A stretch of 64,000 nucleotides of DNA from CAZICM01 sp964537685 (GTDB taxonomy: Bacteria > Myxococcota_A > Polyangia > Polyangiales > Polyangiaceae), in NCBI GenBank assembly GCA_964537685.1, contig CAZICM010000012.1, positions 1 to 64,000 on the forward strand. Reading direction: 5' to 3'. A program made the translations under genes and the position numbers. This document shows positions 46,701-54,921 of the stretch, piece after piece. The first letter of the stretch is position 1. Every line of letters begins with the position of its first letter. The notes below the pieces were generated by a model. The model saw only the letters and a list, made by a program, of their open reading frames with translations, was not told the origin of the DNA and did not search any database.

Positions 46701-47493
46701 CTCCACATGGACCTTCCAGAGCCCGGACCGAACGGCCATCCAGCGCTTGGTGTACGCACCCGACGGCCACCGCATTTTCTCGCTCAGCTCCGGCGGCCTT
46801 CTCATGCGCCTCGATGCGGACAGCGGACAGAGCACCGAGCTTGCCGCGGTCAAGAATTTTAGCAATTCAATCGTATTGTCACCGGATGGCAAATACCTCG
46901 TCACCGGCCACAGCGACGGCACCATTCGCGCCATTGACACAGACTCGGGAAAGCATCGCGATTTCGTGGGGCACGATGGCAAAATTTCGGCCCTCGCCTT
47001 TACGCCCGGCGGTCATTTTCTGGTGTCGGGCGGCGCCGACCACACCGTCCGCATGTGGGACATGAACAGCGATCAAACCAAGATTTTTCGCATCGGCGGA
47101 ACTGAAATCGAAGATATTGACGTATCACCCGATGGTGAACTCCTGGCCGTCTTGAGCGGAGACAACTCCATTCACCTTCTCCAGCCCGCGACAAACCGCG
47201 AGCTTGACGCCCTGCGCGGCCACGAAGCCAAAGTCACGCGCACCCGCTTTTCCTCCGACGGCCGCTTTCTGCTGAGCGCCAGCCAAGACAAAACCGCGCG
47301 CCTTTGGCATCTGGACCTCAAAGAAGGGCGGCCTCTCTTGGGACATTCTCGGGCGGTCACGGACATTCTCTTTGGGGTGGACGACAATACGATTTTAACG
47401 CTGAGCCAAGACGGCGCCGTACGTTTATTCAAAGACGACCTTCCCGAAGATCCCAAAGCTTTGCGCGCATGGCTTCGCGGCATTATCCAGTAG
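43747..47493 (+). CDS. Ser/Thr kinase with TM helix and C-terminal WD40 propellers
   Basis: The 1248-aa protein starts at ATG 43747 (a TTG 6 codons upstream is less likely). The first ~165 residues are low complexity, with a Ser/Pro repeat. The kinase (about 178-450) has a glycine loop GELARGGIGRVLRA, VAIKE (Lys), HRDLKPQN (about 298-305) and DWG in place of DFG (318-320), then GTPAYMPPEQA. A TM helix near 475-495 is followed by a coiled coil and roughly a dozen WD40 repeats reaching the C-terminus, probably two propellers. DWG kinases can still be active. The metallophosphoesterase gene starts 8 bp after its stop. Confidence 0.92.
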   Translation: MSDAQRKALINNEKSPAPSGGDAPNHAPNQSGLRSSSSPTPASPSPSPASPSPSLDGAASTVPGETLQAMRESTASSPRPRTSKPISDAPREGSGLHRITAAPGAGGSDSTLRPGDTPPESRRERTSTTLPNSDSAGGQQTSQARKTSGHASTIPASGDDEHSRWDISQFPVIDAESYSIGGELARGGIGRVLRARDSRLKRPVAIKELLETHGSASERFVREALLTARLQHPSIIPVYEAGLFPTGEPFFAMKLVSGKSFDEVIAKAKTLEERMALLPHVLNVCDAMAYAHSERIIHRDLKPQNILVGAFGETVVVDWGLAKDLSEEPVPPNKGEKSSAASPRHLTLAGSVMGTPAYMPPEQAAGRPVDERADVYSLGAILYHVLSGVAPYDGPTSVQILAQVASGPPVELRELENGIPDDLLTIVDKALERDPNDRYPSAKELADDLRRFQTGQIVSAHRYSTRQRIARFVRRRRAPLLVAAVAFAVLSVAGTLSVRNILEASKKAAAKQAEAEIAEQKAAQRADDLTIVQARASLERDPTKSIEWLASLSPAFPDMQRVRFIAADARQRGIARILKGHLGQVNAVAFSPSPKKALLASVSDDHNLRVWNIQNRETRTLSGHFDEIWRVAFSSDGTFIATGGKDKTARVWSAETGAVLAIAEYGAEVSELTFSPDGRSLAAFDRIGGGRLFNVDTGTPRELVGAKARIHDLLFSPGGERVFAAFGGTSINVWESSTGKEQRRLNFPEPFYRIAISRDCKRAALVTNSHTLFLWDLETDEKQAIQQNIPGVERLRFSPNGRTFVTTDISDTVMLWNAATGTATELSNHRPPITAAAFSPDSNFIAIAGSDRSLHVWNISTLERRILSGFEDSISDIAFSSDGSHLAAASPDRTVRLFSLSDGTPQIIARHAKGLPHLVTSPDGQWLLTAQTNGKAHLTHLNGNNSIELIGLAGPIKEAVFSPENDRLVTAGPDGTAQVWDLTGYSTWTFQSPDRTAIQRLVYAPDGHRIFSLSSGGLLMRLDADSGQSTELAAVKNFSNSIVLSPDGKYLVTGHSDGTIRAIDTDSGKHRDFVGHDGKISALAFTPGGHFLVSGGADHTVRMWDMNSDQTKIFRIGGTEIEDIDVSPDGELLAVLSGDNSIHLLQPATNRELDALRGHEAKVTRTRFSSDGRFLLSASQDKTARLWHLDLKEGRPLLGHSRAVTDILFGVDDNTILTLSQDGAVRLFKDDLPEDPKALRAWLRGIIQ

Positions 47494-47500
47494 GTTCCTT

Positions 47501-48805
47501 ATGAAACAATTTTATCGAATTGCTTGTGGGCTTATTCCCTTCGTCAGCCTGGCGGCCTTTTACGCGGGCTGCGACGCCGAACACCGCACGTCCGCGCCGC
47601 TCAGCAAACCCACACCAACCCTAAAACCCGGCGAAACGCCGCCACCCTCCAAACCCGACGCCTCGCTGCCCCCCGGAGATCCATGCCCCGAGCCCGATCG
47701 CCGCTGCCAGCACACGATCGCCTTTCCCTACGCCGGCGAATCCTCCATTGAAGTTCGCGGCAATTACGCCCCGGGCGCCTGGAGCGCGGGTATTCCTATG
47801 ACCCTCGAAGGTCAAATCTGGACGGCCACGCTCAGCATTCCATGGAACACAACAATCCAATATAAATTGGTCGTCAATCAAAAAGATTGGAAGCCGGACC
47901 CCATCAATCCCAATACAATCGACGACGGCTATGGCGGAAAAAACTCCTTGCTTGGCCCGGGCATTTGCGGCCCATGGACTTGCATTCCCAAGCCCAAACT
48001 CCGCTTTGTTATTCTTGGCGACTTTGGAGCGGCCGCGAACGGAGAAACCTATGCCGCAAGTGAAGCCGCCGTTGCCGCATTAATCGATCGCTTCGAGCCT
48101 GAATTTATTGTCACCCTCGGCGACAACAATTACCCCAACGGCCTCGACACGACCATCGATTTAAATATTGGCCAATTCTATCATAAATATATTTATCCCT
48201 ACAAAGGCGATTATGGAGCCGGCGCAACCGAAAACCGTTTCTTTCCCTGCCTGGGCAATCACGATTGGAATTCAGGCAGCATTCAGGCTTATCTCGACTA
48301 CTTCGAGCTTCCGGGCAACGAGCGCTATTACGACTTCGTACGGGGCCCGGTACATTTCTTTATTGTCGACGGCGAATGGCAAGAGCCCGACGGCAACACC
48401 GTGGATTCAATTCAAGCGAATTGGTTAAAACAGGGCCTCGCGGCCGCCACGGAACCGTTTAAGTTTGTGCTGATGCACAGGCCGCCCTATTCGAGCGGAT
48501 ATCATGGATCGACCCCCGTATCGCAATGGCCTTATGGAGAATGGGGGGCCAATTTGGTGCTGGCAGGCCACGAACACAGCTATGAAAGGCTGAATATCAA
48601 CGGAACCACCTATATTGTAAACGGCTTGGGCGGAGCGGTTTCCTATGCCTTCACCAAAGAGCCCGTCGCTGGAAGCGAGCTTCGCTGGTCGGGCGGCTAC
48701 GGGGCCACGCTGGCCGAGGTGTCTGAAAATGGCGCTGTGCTCAGTCTTCAAACAATCAATACAGAAGGATTGATGATTGACAATTATGCCATTCAGCCAT
48801 TTTAA
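47501..48805 (+). CDS. Metallophosphoesterase lipoprotein with CBM48-like domain
   Basis: 434 aa. Leader with lipobox-like YAGC (Cys24). After a Pro-rich linker, residues ~70-145 resemble a glycogen-binding (CBM48/AMPK-type) beta domain: SIEVRGNYAPGAWSAGIPM and YKLVVNQKDW. A calcineurin-like phosphoesterase follows with ILGDFG, LGDNNYPNG, GNHDWN, LMHRPPY and AGHEHSYERL supplying the dinuclear metal ligands. It resembles tartrate-resistant/purple acid phosphatases acting outside the cytoplasm. Close spacing to the kinase gene suggests co-transcription. Its stop overlaps the convergent phosphatase gene by 4 bp. Confidence 0.9.
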   Translation: MKQFYRIACGLIPFVSLAAFYAGCDAEHRTSAPLSKPTPTLKPGETPPPSKPDASLPPGDPCPEPDRRCQHTIAFPYAGESSIEVRGNYAPGAWSAGIPMTLEGQIWTATLSIPWNTTIQYKLVVNQKDWKPDPINPNTIDDGYGGKNSLLGPGICGPWTCIPKPKLRFVILGDFGAAANGETYAASEAAVAALIDRFEPEFIVTLGDNNYPNGLDTTIDLNIGQFYHKYIYPYKGDYGAGATENRFFPCLGNHDWNSGSIQAYLDYFELPGNERYYDFVRGPVHFFIVDGEWQEPDGNTVDSIQANWLKQGLAAATEPFKFVLMHRPPYSSGYHGSTPVSQWPYGEWGANLVLAGHEHSYERLNINGTTYIVNGLGGAVSYAFTKEPVAGSELRWSGGYGATLAEVSENGAVLSLQTINTEGLMIDNYAIQPF

Positions 48806-50064
48806 GGAACTGGAATCACAAACGAATCGGGCACGCTTCCATCCTCGTGGATCACAGTGCCCTGAATTTCAGTAGCATTCACATCCACAATGACCGCATG
48901 CGAATAGGCGCCTGCTGCAAGCCTCATCGCGCATTCGGGCCTCTCGATATTTTCATCGACCACGCCGATTTTACTGCCTCCACCACCGGTTGTAATGTAG
49001 GTAATACCATCGATATCAAAACGCTCGTACACATGCACATGTCCCTGCAAGACCAAAGGCACTTTGTATTGAGCAAATATCGGAGCGAATTGCTCGCGCA
49101 CCGCCGAATCCTGCCCGCTATCGCCGCATGTCACGAGCGCCCGATGCATAAACACAATTGAAAAACGGTAGCCCGGAGACTTCGAAGCTGCATCCAATTG
49201 CGCCTCCAGCCAAGAACCTTGCACCGTCCCCTGCCCATAAGGCTCTTCCGTATTCAGCGCGAAGAAATATACGCCTCCCGTTTCAAATCGATAATAGGTG
49301 TCGGTGCCTTCAAATCCGGCACCTTGATAGAATCGCAAAAAATACTCATTGAATTCAGTCGGCGTCTCGCTCTCATGATTCCCAACCGAAGGAAAAAACC
49401 CTCCCTGGGACAGCATGGGCTGCATCACCGGAAACCACGAGGCCCAGGTCTCTAAAAACGATGAATAATATTGGATATCACCGCAATGAACGGTGAAATC
49501 GGGCGCCTTTTGCAGCGAATGCGAAAGCACATTGAACGCATTGTTTCCCAATCCAGGATTGGTATCCCCAATCGCCATAAAGCGAATGGGCGAACCCGAA
49601 GGCGCCGCCGTGCAAAAACGGCCTTTTCTCGATGCGTCCCCAAGCAATTCATAGGTATAGCAAGTGCCGGGCAAAAGCCCTGAAAGCGCCGCTTCATGCA
49701 TATAATACGTGGCCGCCCAATCCGAAGGCGCCAAAGGATTGAGCACCGCTCCCTTCGTTTCTGTTACTTCAAAGGGTGTCTCCACGCTTTGCATTTCGAT
49801 CGGATTGCCGCCGGCCTCGGGCGCCAGCTTCAATCCTTTCGTGGTGCCCTCGCGGCAAGCCTCCCAGCGCACCTTCGCGCCCTGTCCATCGATGGCCAAT
49901 ACCCAAGGCCCTTTGCTAATCCCCGCGCCATCGCAAACCAGCCCCGCATCGGGCTCCCCTCCCCCCGCACCTCCATCGGGAAGAGGTGTAGAGCTGGATT
50001 CGTCCGAACAGCCCAATACGCATAGCCCAACACCCATCAAAAGAATATCCAATCGCTTCATCAT
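48802..50064 (-). CDS. Purple-acid-phosphatase-like metallophosphoesterase lipoprotein
   Basis: The 420-aa protein has lipobox CVLGC (Cys19) and a Ser/Gly/Asp-rich linker. An N-terminal fibronectin-like domain (residues ~45-150, YYMHEAALSGLLPGTCYTYEL) typical of purple acid phosphatases precedes the catalytic domain: AIGDTN, HCGDIQYY, GNHESE, FMHR and LQGHVHVYERF. It belongs to the same superfamily as the convergent neighbour but to a different branch, as it has the fibronectin-like domain instead of the CBM-like one. Probably a periplasmic phosphatase. Confidence 0.9.
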   Translation of the reverse strand: MMKRLDILLMGVGLCVLGCSDESSSTPLPDGGAGGGEPDAGLVCDGAGISKGPWVLAIDGQGAKVRWEACREGTTKGLKLAPEAGGNPIEMQSVETPFEVTETKGAVLNPLAPSDWAATYYMHEAALSGLLPGTCYTYELLGDASRKGRFCTAAPSGSPIRFMAIGDTNPGLGNNAFNVLSHSLQKAPDFTVHCGDIQYYSSFLETWASWFPVMQPMLSQGGFFPSVGNHESETPTEFNEYFLRFYQGAGFEGTDTYYRFETGGVYFFALNTEEPYGQGTVQGSWLEAQLDAASKSPGYRFSIVFMHRALVTCGDSGQDSAVREQFAPIFAQYKVPLVLQGHVHVYERFDIDGITYITTGGGGSKIGVVDENIERPECAMRLAAGAYSHAVIVDVNATEIQGTVIHEDGSVPDSFVIPVP

Positions 50065-50234
50065 GCTTCTCAGCCGCCTTTCGCCTTAAGCTTTCCATCC
50101 CAATTTCCGGCCCCATGGGCTAAGATACAAGAGCGAACTTCAACAGCGCATGCGGATCGGCCTGGGCCGCGTTTAAGGGCTGGACCGCTTTTCCAATTCA
50201 ATAAGATATTTTTTAATTTTGATAGGAAATAAGC

Positions 50235-50720
50235 ATGAGCGATACCCTAAAACAAGCGCTAAGCATTTGCTTCGAAGGCGGAGGCGGAGAAGAGACGCCG
50301 CTGGGCCGGGTTTTGCCGCTGGTCACGCTGGAGAGCGACACGCGCATCGCCATCGACGCCGAAAAACGTTTTTACGCATTGCCCACGGATGGCCGGGCTC
50401 CGATGCGCTGCGAGCCCGGTTCCGGATATATGTTTTATGAGGTGCTGGAATCGCGCCGAAGCCATTTTGAAGACCAGCTCTGCGAGGCGGCGCGCAAGCA
50501 TTCGCTGCCCGAACTCGATTTGCTTTCGGCCTTTCCCTCGGTTGAAATTATCCGGGGCGTGCTTGAAAAAAATATGGCCCATACCACGCGGCTCGCGCTG
50601 TTATGGGCTTTGCCAAGCGAACTCCGCGATCTTAGAAGCGATATTATCAAGGCATCGAAGGCCAAACATATGCCCGCGGCCATTTTAGAGCTATGCGAGC
50701 GCCTCGTTGTGCCGGAGTAA
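50235..50720 (+). CDS. Hypothetical protein
   Basis: A protein of 161 aa with AGGAAATAAGC before the ATG. It is predicted to be alpha/beta and soluble, with no signal or TM segment and no recognised motif. The C-terminal third is helical (LRSDIIKASKAKHMPAA). The Trx-like lipoprotein gene follows 7 bp downstream, so they are probably one operon. I do not recognise the family. Confidence 0.7.
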   Translation: MSDTLKQALSICFEGGGGEETPLGRVLPLVTLESDTRIAIDAEKRFYALPTDGRAPMRCEPGSGYMFYEVLESRRSHFEDQLCEAARKHSLPELDLLSAFPSVEIIRGVLEKNMAHTTRLALLWALPSELRDLRSDIIKASKAKHMPAAILELCERLVVPE

Positions 50721-50727
50721 CGAAAGA

Positions 50728-51207
50728 ATGGTTAAAATATTTTTTCGTATTTTTATTGGCCTATGCGCGCTGACGGTGGGCTGCAATTCAGAACCGAATA
50801 AAACAAGCCCGAAAACAGCCGAACGCATCGAACTCATCGCGGCGCCCAAAGAAGAAGACATCGCGGCGGTGGTGCGGAGCGAAATGGCCAAAGCCCCCTC
50901 AAAACCGCTGCTTGTGTATGTGGGCGCGGCTTGGTGCGAGCCTTGTACGCGATTTCATCAAGCCGCGGCGGCGGGCGAGCTCGATACAAGCTTCGGCGGG
51001 CTCCGCCTATTGGAATTCGATTTCGATCGCGATCACGAAGCGCTTACAAAAGCGGGCTATACGTCAAAGCTTATTCCTCTGTTCGCAATCCCCAAAGCCG
51101 ATGGAACAGCGTCGGGAATGGCTATTTCAGGCGGTATCAAAGGCGAGGGCGCCGTATCGGAGCTCGTGCCCCGGTTGTCCGAACTACTCAGCCGCTATCC
51201 GCGCTGA
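50728..51207 (+). CDS. Thioredoxin-like lipoprotein
   Basis: 159 aa from ATG 50728. Lipobox LTVGC (Cys19) and a thioredoxin fold with the redox motif WCEPC in VYVGAAWCEPCTRF (about 70-83), preceded by KPLLVYV and followed by a cis-Pro candidate (LIPLFAIP). It may act as a periplasmic thiol oxidoreductase or reductase; no partner is encoded nearby. The longer frame upstream from 50707 overlaps the previous gene end. Confidence 0.85.
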   Translation: MVKIFFRIFIGLCALTVGCNSEPNKTSPKTAERIELIAAPKEEDIAAVVRSEMAKAPSKPLLVYVGAAWCEPCTRFHQAAAAGELDTSFGGLRLLEFDFDRDHEALTKAGYTSKLIPLFAIPKADGTASGMAISGGIKGEGAVSELVPRLSELLSRYPR

Positions 51208-51267
51208 CGCACCACGCTAAAAGCTGTTCTCATTGCTGGGTGCGCGGGCTAGACTCGGCGCCCCTTT

Positions 51268-54200
51268 ATGCGAAAACTCCGTTCTATTGCATTCATTTCG
51301 GCCTTCTTTTTTCTCTCGTGCGGAGGCGCCCCCACTCCCTCAGACACCGCTCCCAAAGACCAAAAAACCGCCCAGGCCCAGGGGCAGGACCCATCCGCGC
51401 CCCTCTCGGTCGATGAGCCTCAAGATCCCAGCATGCCCGTGCTCCGGACGGGCCCCATTGCTCCCATTATCCGTTCCAATCCGATCGTAGCCGAACCCCT
51501 CGAACGCTTTTCCGAAGGCGATCATGAAATCACAACCTGGGGAATTCGCCTCGAATCCGTAGGGCTACAAGAATTTCAAATCGAATTGGAAGATGTTTCG
51601 ATCATTATAGATCATGCGGCGGCGGAGCAGGCACCGCTCGCATTTTTAGAAAGGCGCGGAGGCAATGAAGGATTCGCACTTTGGGTACGCCGCAACAAAA
51701 CGGCCGCATCTCAGCCTGTTTCCGGAAAAATCTATTTACCCTCGGTGCACGACTACGGCGAAGACATTCAAATTCCCGGACAGCGCATTGAATTCCGGGG
51801 CGATGCCCAGCGCACCGCAAAAGAAAACAAACAATTAATCGATTTATGGGCAAGAGCGCTATCGGCGTATTTCAACCAAAATCGGGGCCATTCGCCTTTT
51901 CATGCCTTTGCGGCCGAGCGGGTGCTCCTGCAGAGCCCTGTGGTTCAAAAAACCCAGGCCGGCGCCCAAGCCAATCCACTCAACCCCAACGCCGGGCCCC
52001 GATATCGCGGCGACGATCTCTCTATGCTGATGGAGACCACAACCGGCGTAACCAGCATTCAAGAAGCCCTTCAGCATGAGCGGGGCCTTTTAATCTCGGC
52101 CCTTCGCGAAAAAGCCCAAATCCCGATTGAAAAATTAAAAGGGCCGGATTTAAAAGCTCATCCTTTTAAAGAAATGCTCATTGAGCTTCAAAAAACCAAT
52201 CCGGCTTCCCGCAATGTGCCCGCGGAGCCTTTAGCGAAATGGGCTCCCGCCGATTTCTGGTATGTGCGCTTTGAAAGCCTGCAAAGCCTATTTCGCCTCG
52301 TCGATGAAGCCGATACCTGGGGAACGCCCGCGGCCAATGTGCTGGATGAGCGCGCCGAGGACCGCCGCGTTTCCGAACGGTATGAAACGGCGCTCGGTAT
52401 TTCCAGGGGCCCCCTGTCCCGTTCGCTCGGGCCTTCTGTTGTCGCCGATTTGGCCGCGATGGGAAGCGATCCCTATATCAAAGAAGGAACAGATATTACG
52501 ATCGTATTTAGACTGAAACAGCGCGCGCTGTTTGAAGCGGGAATGGGGTCGGCGCTGAGCACCCACGGTGAAAAGCACGGCGGCATTACTTCATCGACGA
52601 TCAATTATGATGGAACAACGATCAAAGTTGCCCGTTCCGGGGACGGCGCTGTTTATCAGCACCGGGCTTCGGCCGGAGATATTGAAATCGTTTCCAATAG
52701 TCCCAATGCGATCAAATCTGTACTCGATACGATCAAAGGAAAGCGGGCGCGCCTCTCCGACGAGCCCGATTTCGCCTATATGCTCGCGCGGGATGCCGAA
52801 AAGCCTGCCGATGTGCTGGCATTTATGGGCGATCGTTTTATTGCATCGGTGATCGGGCCAAAACAAAAGATTTTAGAAGCGCGGCGCCAGTTGGCCCTCG
52901 CCGAATTGTCAACGCCTGGTTTTGCAGCGCTTTTATATGGATGGATTTGGGGCAAAAGCCCAGCTTCCACCGACGATTTAATCAAAGCTAATCTGCTGAA
53001 TAAAGCCGAATTGCAGCATGAAGGCGGAGAAAAAATTCAGTTTACGCTCGGCAAGAGCGCCTCTTCTTCCTGGGGCAGCCCCAGCGGGCTCACTCCATTG
53101 ATTGATTTGCCAGCCCCTACGATGATAACGTCCTTCGAAGAGCGCTCTTATGAACGATTTGTACAAGGATATCAATCGTATTGGTCCGAATATATCGATC
53201 CCATTGCCATTCGCCTGGCCATCGACGCGCCCGCCGGCAATAAAGATCAAAAAGGCACGCCTATCTCGGCAGACGTAAGGATCTTGCCGCTCATCGATCA
53301 ATCCGAATACCGGCAAATCCAGCGGGATGTGGGCTCGGCGCGCATTGTGGCGCCGCCTTTTGCGCAGGGAGCGCGCGTTGTGCTGGGCGTCGGAGAAAAT
53401 GCCGAACTTCGGCGCGAACTGTCGGGAATGCTGCGCGGCGGGTTTTCGCGAAGGCATAGCCTGAAAGTGGATTGGCTGGGCGAGTGGGCGATGCTGGGCG
53501 TGGCCGACCGGACGCAGCTTGTCACCGCCGCCGTAAAAGTAATGGATGACGATACGCCCGAGCGGCCCCGCACCGCCGAAGAAAAACAGCAAAGGCAAAG
53601 GGTCGATGAAATCGGCGAGCTCGCTCAGCTCCCGCTCTTTGCCGCCATTGGATTAAAAAGCACGCCGGGCGCGGCTTTGGCCATCGCGGGCGCAAGAGCC
53701 ATCGCCGATGATGTGCTGCCGGGTTTGGTCGAATGGAACGAAATCGGAAAACACCGCTCCATTCCCGTTGTCCGCATTAAAATCGACGGCGGCGCCGGAA
53801 TTTCATCGTCAGATAGACCAATACAATTGTATTATGCTTTTTGCGAAAGTGCGCTGATCACATCCTTCCGATTTGATGTGCTGAGAAGGGTGCTGGATGA
53901 GCGGCTGGACAATAAAACACCTGCGGCGGCGCCTATTCCCAAGCCGGGCGAGCACGGGGCGCCTCAATTGGCCGTCGATTTGAGCCCCAATGGCCAAAAG
54001 AGCCCTTTGTGGACGTTGGCGGGCTGGGTGCTGGAGGAAGCGGCGCAAGATGCTCATCGGCGCTCGATGGCAATGGCGGAGGCGCTGTTCCGGGGAGCAC
54101 CTGAAAAAGCCAATGACGCGGCGGCTATTTCAGCGCTTGGGCTTTCAGTCTTTGGCGCCGTGCCCATTCCGCCCGATGGAGGCACCTATAGCTTTGGCCC

Positions 54201-54402
54201 CGAAGGCGTTCGCGATCCCGCGCGGGGAAGCCGTTATGCGCCTTCATGGCCGGCGGTGCCCGTGCCCGGCTCGCCCGTGGACAAGCTTGTCAGCAATATT
54301 TCGCGCTTCCGCGCGGAGATGTCCTTCGACGATGAGCCTAAACCTCAAAAATTTGATGCAATGACTAGCCTACACGCTCGAATTGTCCTCGGAACCAAAT
54401 GA
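51268..54402 (+). CDS. Very large lipoprotein of unknown function
   Basis: 1044 aa with a clear lipobox (FFFLSC, Cys18) and an Ala/Pro/Gln linker. The rest is a large extracytoplasmic alpha/beta protein without recognised motifs. Two halves of roughly similar size can be suspected (segments with ATMSxx-like and SGMLRGGFS-like patterns), but no clear repeat was verified. Myxobacteria have families of such large lipoproteins; none can be named here. It is preceded by the Trx-like gene 60 bp upstream, with no terminator visible between. Confidence 0.78.
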   Translation: MRKLRSIAFISAFFFLSCGGAPTPSDTAPKDQKTAQAQGQDPSAPLSVDEPQDPSMPVLRTGPIAPIIRSNPIVAEPLERFSEGDHEITTWGIRLESVGLQEFQIELEDVSIIIDHAAAEQAPLAFLERRGGNEGFALWVRRNKTAASQPVSGKIYLPSVHDYGEDIQIPGQRIEFRGDAQRTAKENKQLIDLWARALSAYFNQNRGHSPFHAFAAERVLLQSPVVQKTQAGAQANPLNPNAGPRYRGDDLSMLMETTTGVTSIQEALQHERGLLISALREKAQIPIEKLKGPDLKAHPFKEMLIELQKTNPASRNVPAEPLAKWAPADFWYVRFESLQSLFRLVDEADTWGTPAANVLDERAEDRRVSERYETALGISRGPLSRSLGPSVVADLAAMGSDPYIKEGTDITIVFRLKQRALFEAGMGSALSTHGEKHGGITSSTINYDGTTIKVARSGDGAVYQHRASAGDIEIVSNSPNAIKSVLDTIKGKRARLSDEPDFAYMLARDAEKPADVLAFMGDRFIASVIGPKQKILEARRQLALAELSTPGFAALLYGWIWGKSPASTDDLIKANLLNKAELQHEGGEKIQFTLGKSASSSWGSPSGLTPLIDLPAPTMITSFEERSYERFVQGYQSYWSEYIDPIAIRLAIDAPAGNKDQKGTPISADVRILPLIDQSEYRQIQRDVGSARIVAPPFAQGARVVLGVGENAELRRELSGMLRGGFSRRHSLKVDWLGEWAMLGVADRTQLVTAAVKVMDDDTPERPRTAEEKQQRQRVDEIGELAQLPLFAAIGLKSTPGAALAIAGARAIADDVLPGLVEWNEIGKHRSIPVVRIKIDGGAGISSSDRPIQLYYAFCESALITSFRFDVLRRVLDERLDNKTPAAAPIPKPGEHGAPQLAVDLSPNGQKSPLWTLAGWVLEEAAQDAHRRSMAMAEALFRGAPEKANDAAAISALGLSVFGAVPIPPDGGTYSFGPEGVRDPARGSRYAPSWPAVPVPGSPVDKLVSNISRFRAEMSFDDEPKPQKFDAMTSLHARIVLGTK

Positions 54403-54489
54403 GGAAAAAAATAAATACCTCAATACCAAACAATTGACAGCCCCGCGCCGCCCGGCAAATCTCGCGCGCCAAGTCCAAGGAGAATGCGT

Positions 54490-54921
54490 ATGACACTCGC
54501 GTGGATTCATGAAAACCCGGGCCGCTGGGACGAAAACAAAAAAGCCATTATCGGCGGCGCGGCCAAAGGCATTTTTGACACCCGATTTCAGCAGTGTGCC
54601 ATCGGGGATCTGCTTCCCTGTGAGTGGTTTCGCGTCGAGGAAAATGGCCAAACCGTGGGTTATGGCTGGCTCGATGTGAATTGGGGCGACGCCGAAATTC
54701 TGCTCGCCGCGGCGCCCAATGCCGAGGGTAAAGGCATTGGAACATTTATTCTCGATCAATTGGAAAACGAAGCTCAAAAGCGGGGGCTGAATTATCTCTT
54801 CAATGCCGTGCGCCCCACGCATCCCCATGCAGAAAAAATAACCGATTGGCTTAAAAAGCGGGGCTTTTCGGCTTCCGAGGATGGCCGCCTTTTGCGCGCG
54901 ACAACCCGAAGGAAGACCTAA
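54490..54921 (+). CDS. GNAT-family N-acetyltransferase
   Basis: Acetyl-CoA-dependent transferase of 143 aa. The acetyl-CoA-binding motif A appears as EGKGIGTFILDQLENEA (Q/R-x-x-G-x-G/A pattern). The ATG at 54490 is preferred over 54484 because AGGAG then sits 7 nt upstream. Substrate unknown. The stop is adjacent to the start of the MFS gene, so the two are co-transcribed. Confidence 0.85.
   Translation: MTLAWIHENPGRWDENKKAIIGGAAKGIFDTRFQQCAIGDLLPCEWFRVEENGQTVGYGWLDVNWGDAEILLAAAPNAEGKGIGTFILDQLENEAQKRGLNYLFNAVRPTHPHAEKITDWLKKRGFSASEDGRLLRATTRRKT

Noticed and set aside
46230..46982. Minus-strand frame within the kinase-WD40 gene
   Set aside because: Antisense shadow of WD40 repeats, with repeated Ser/Arg composition only.
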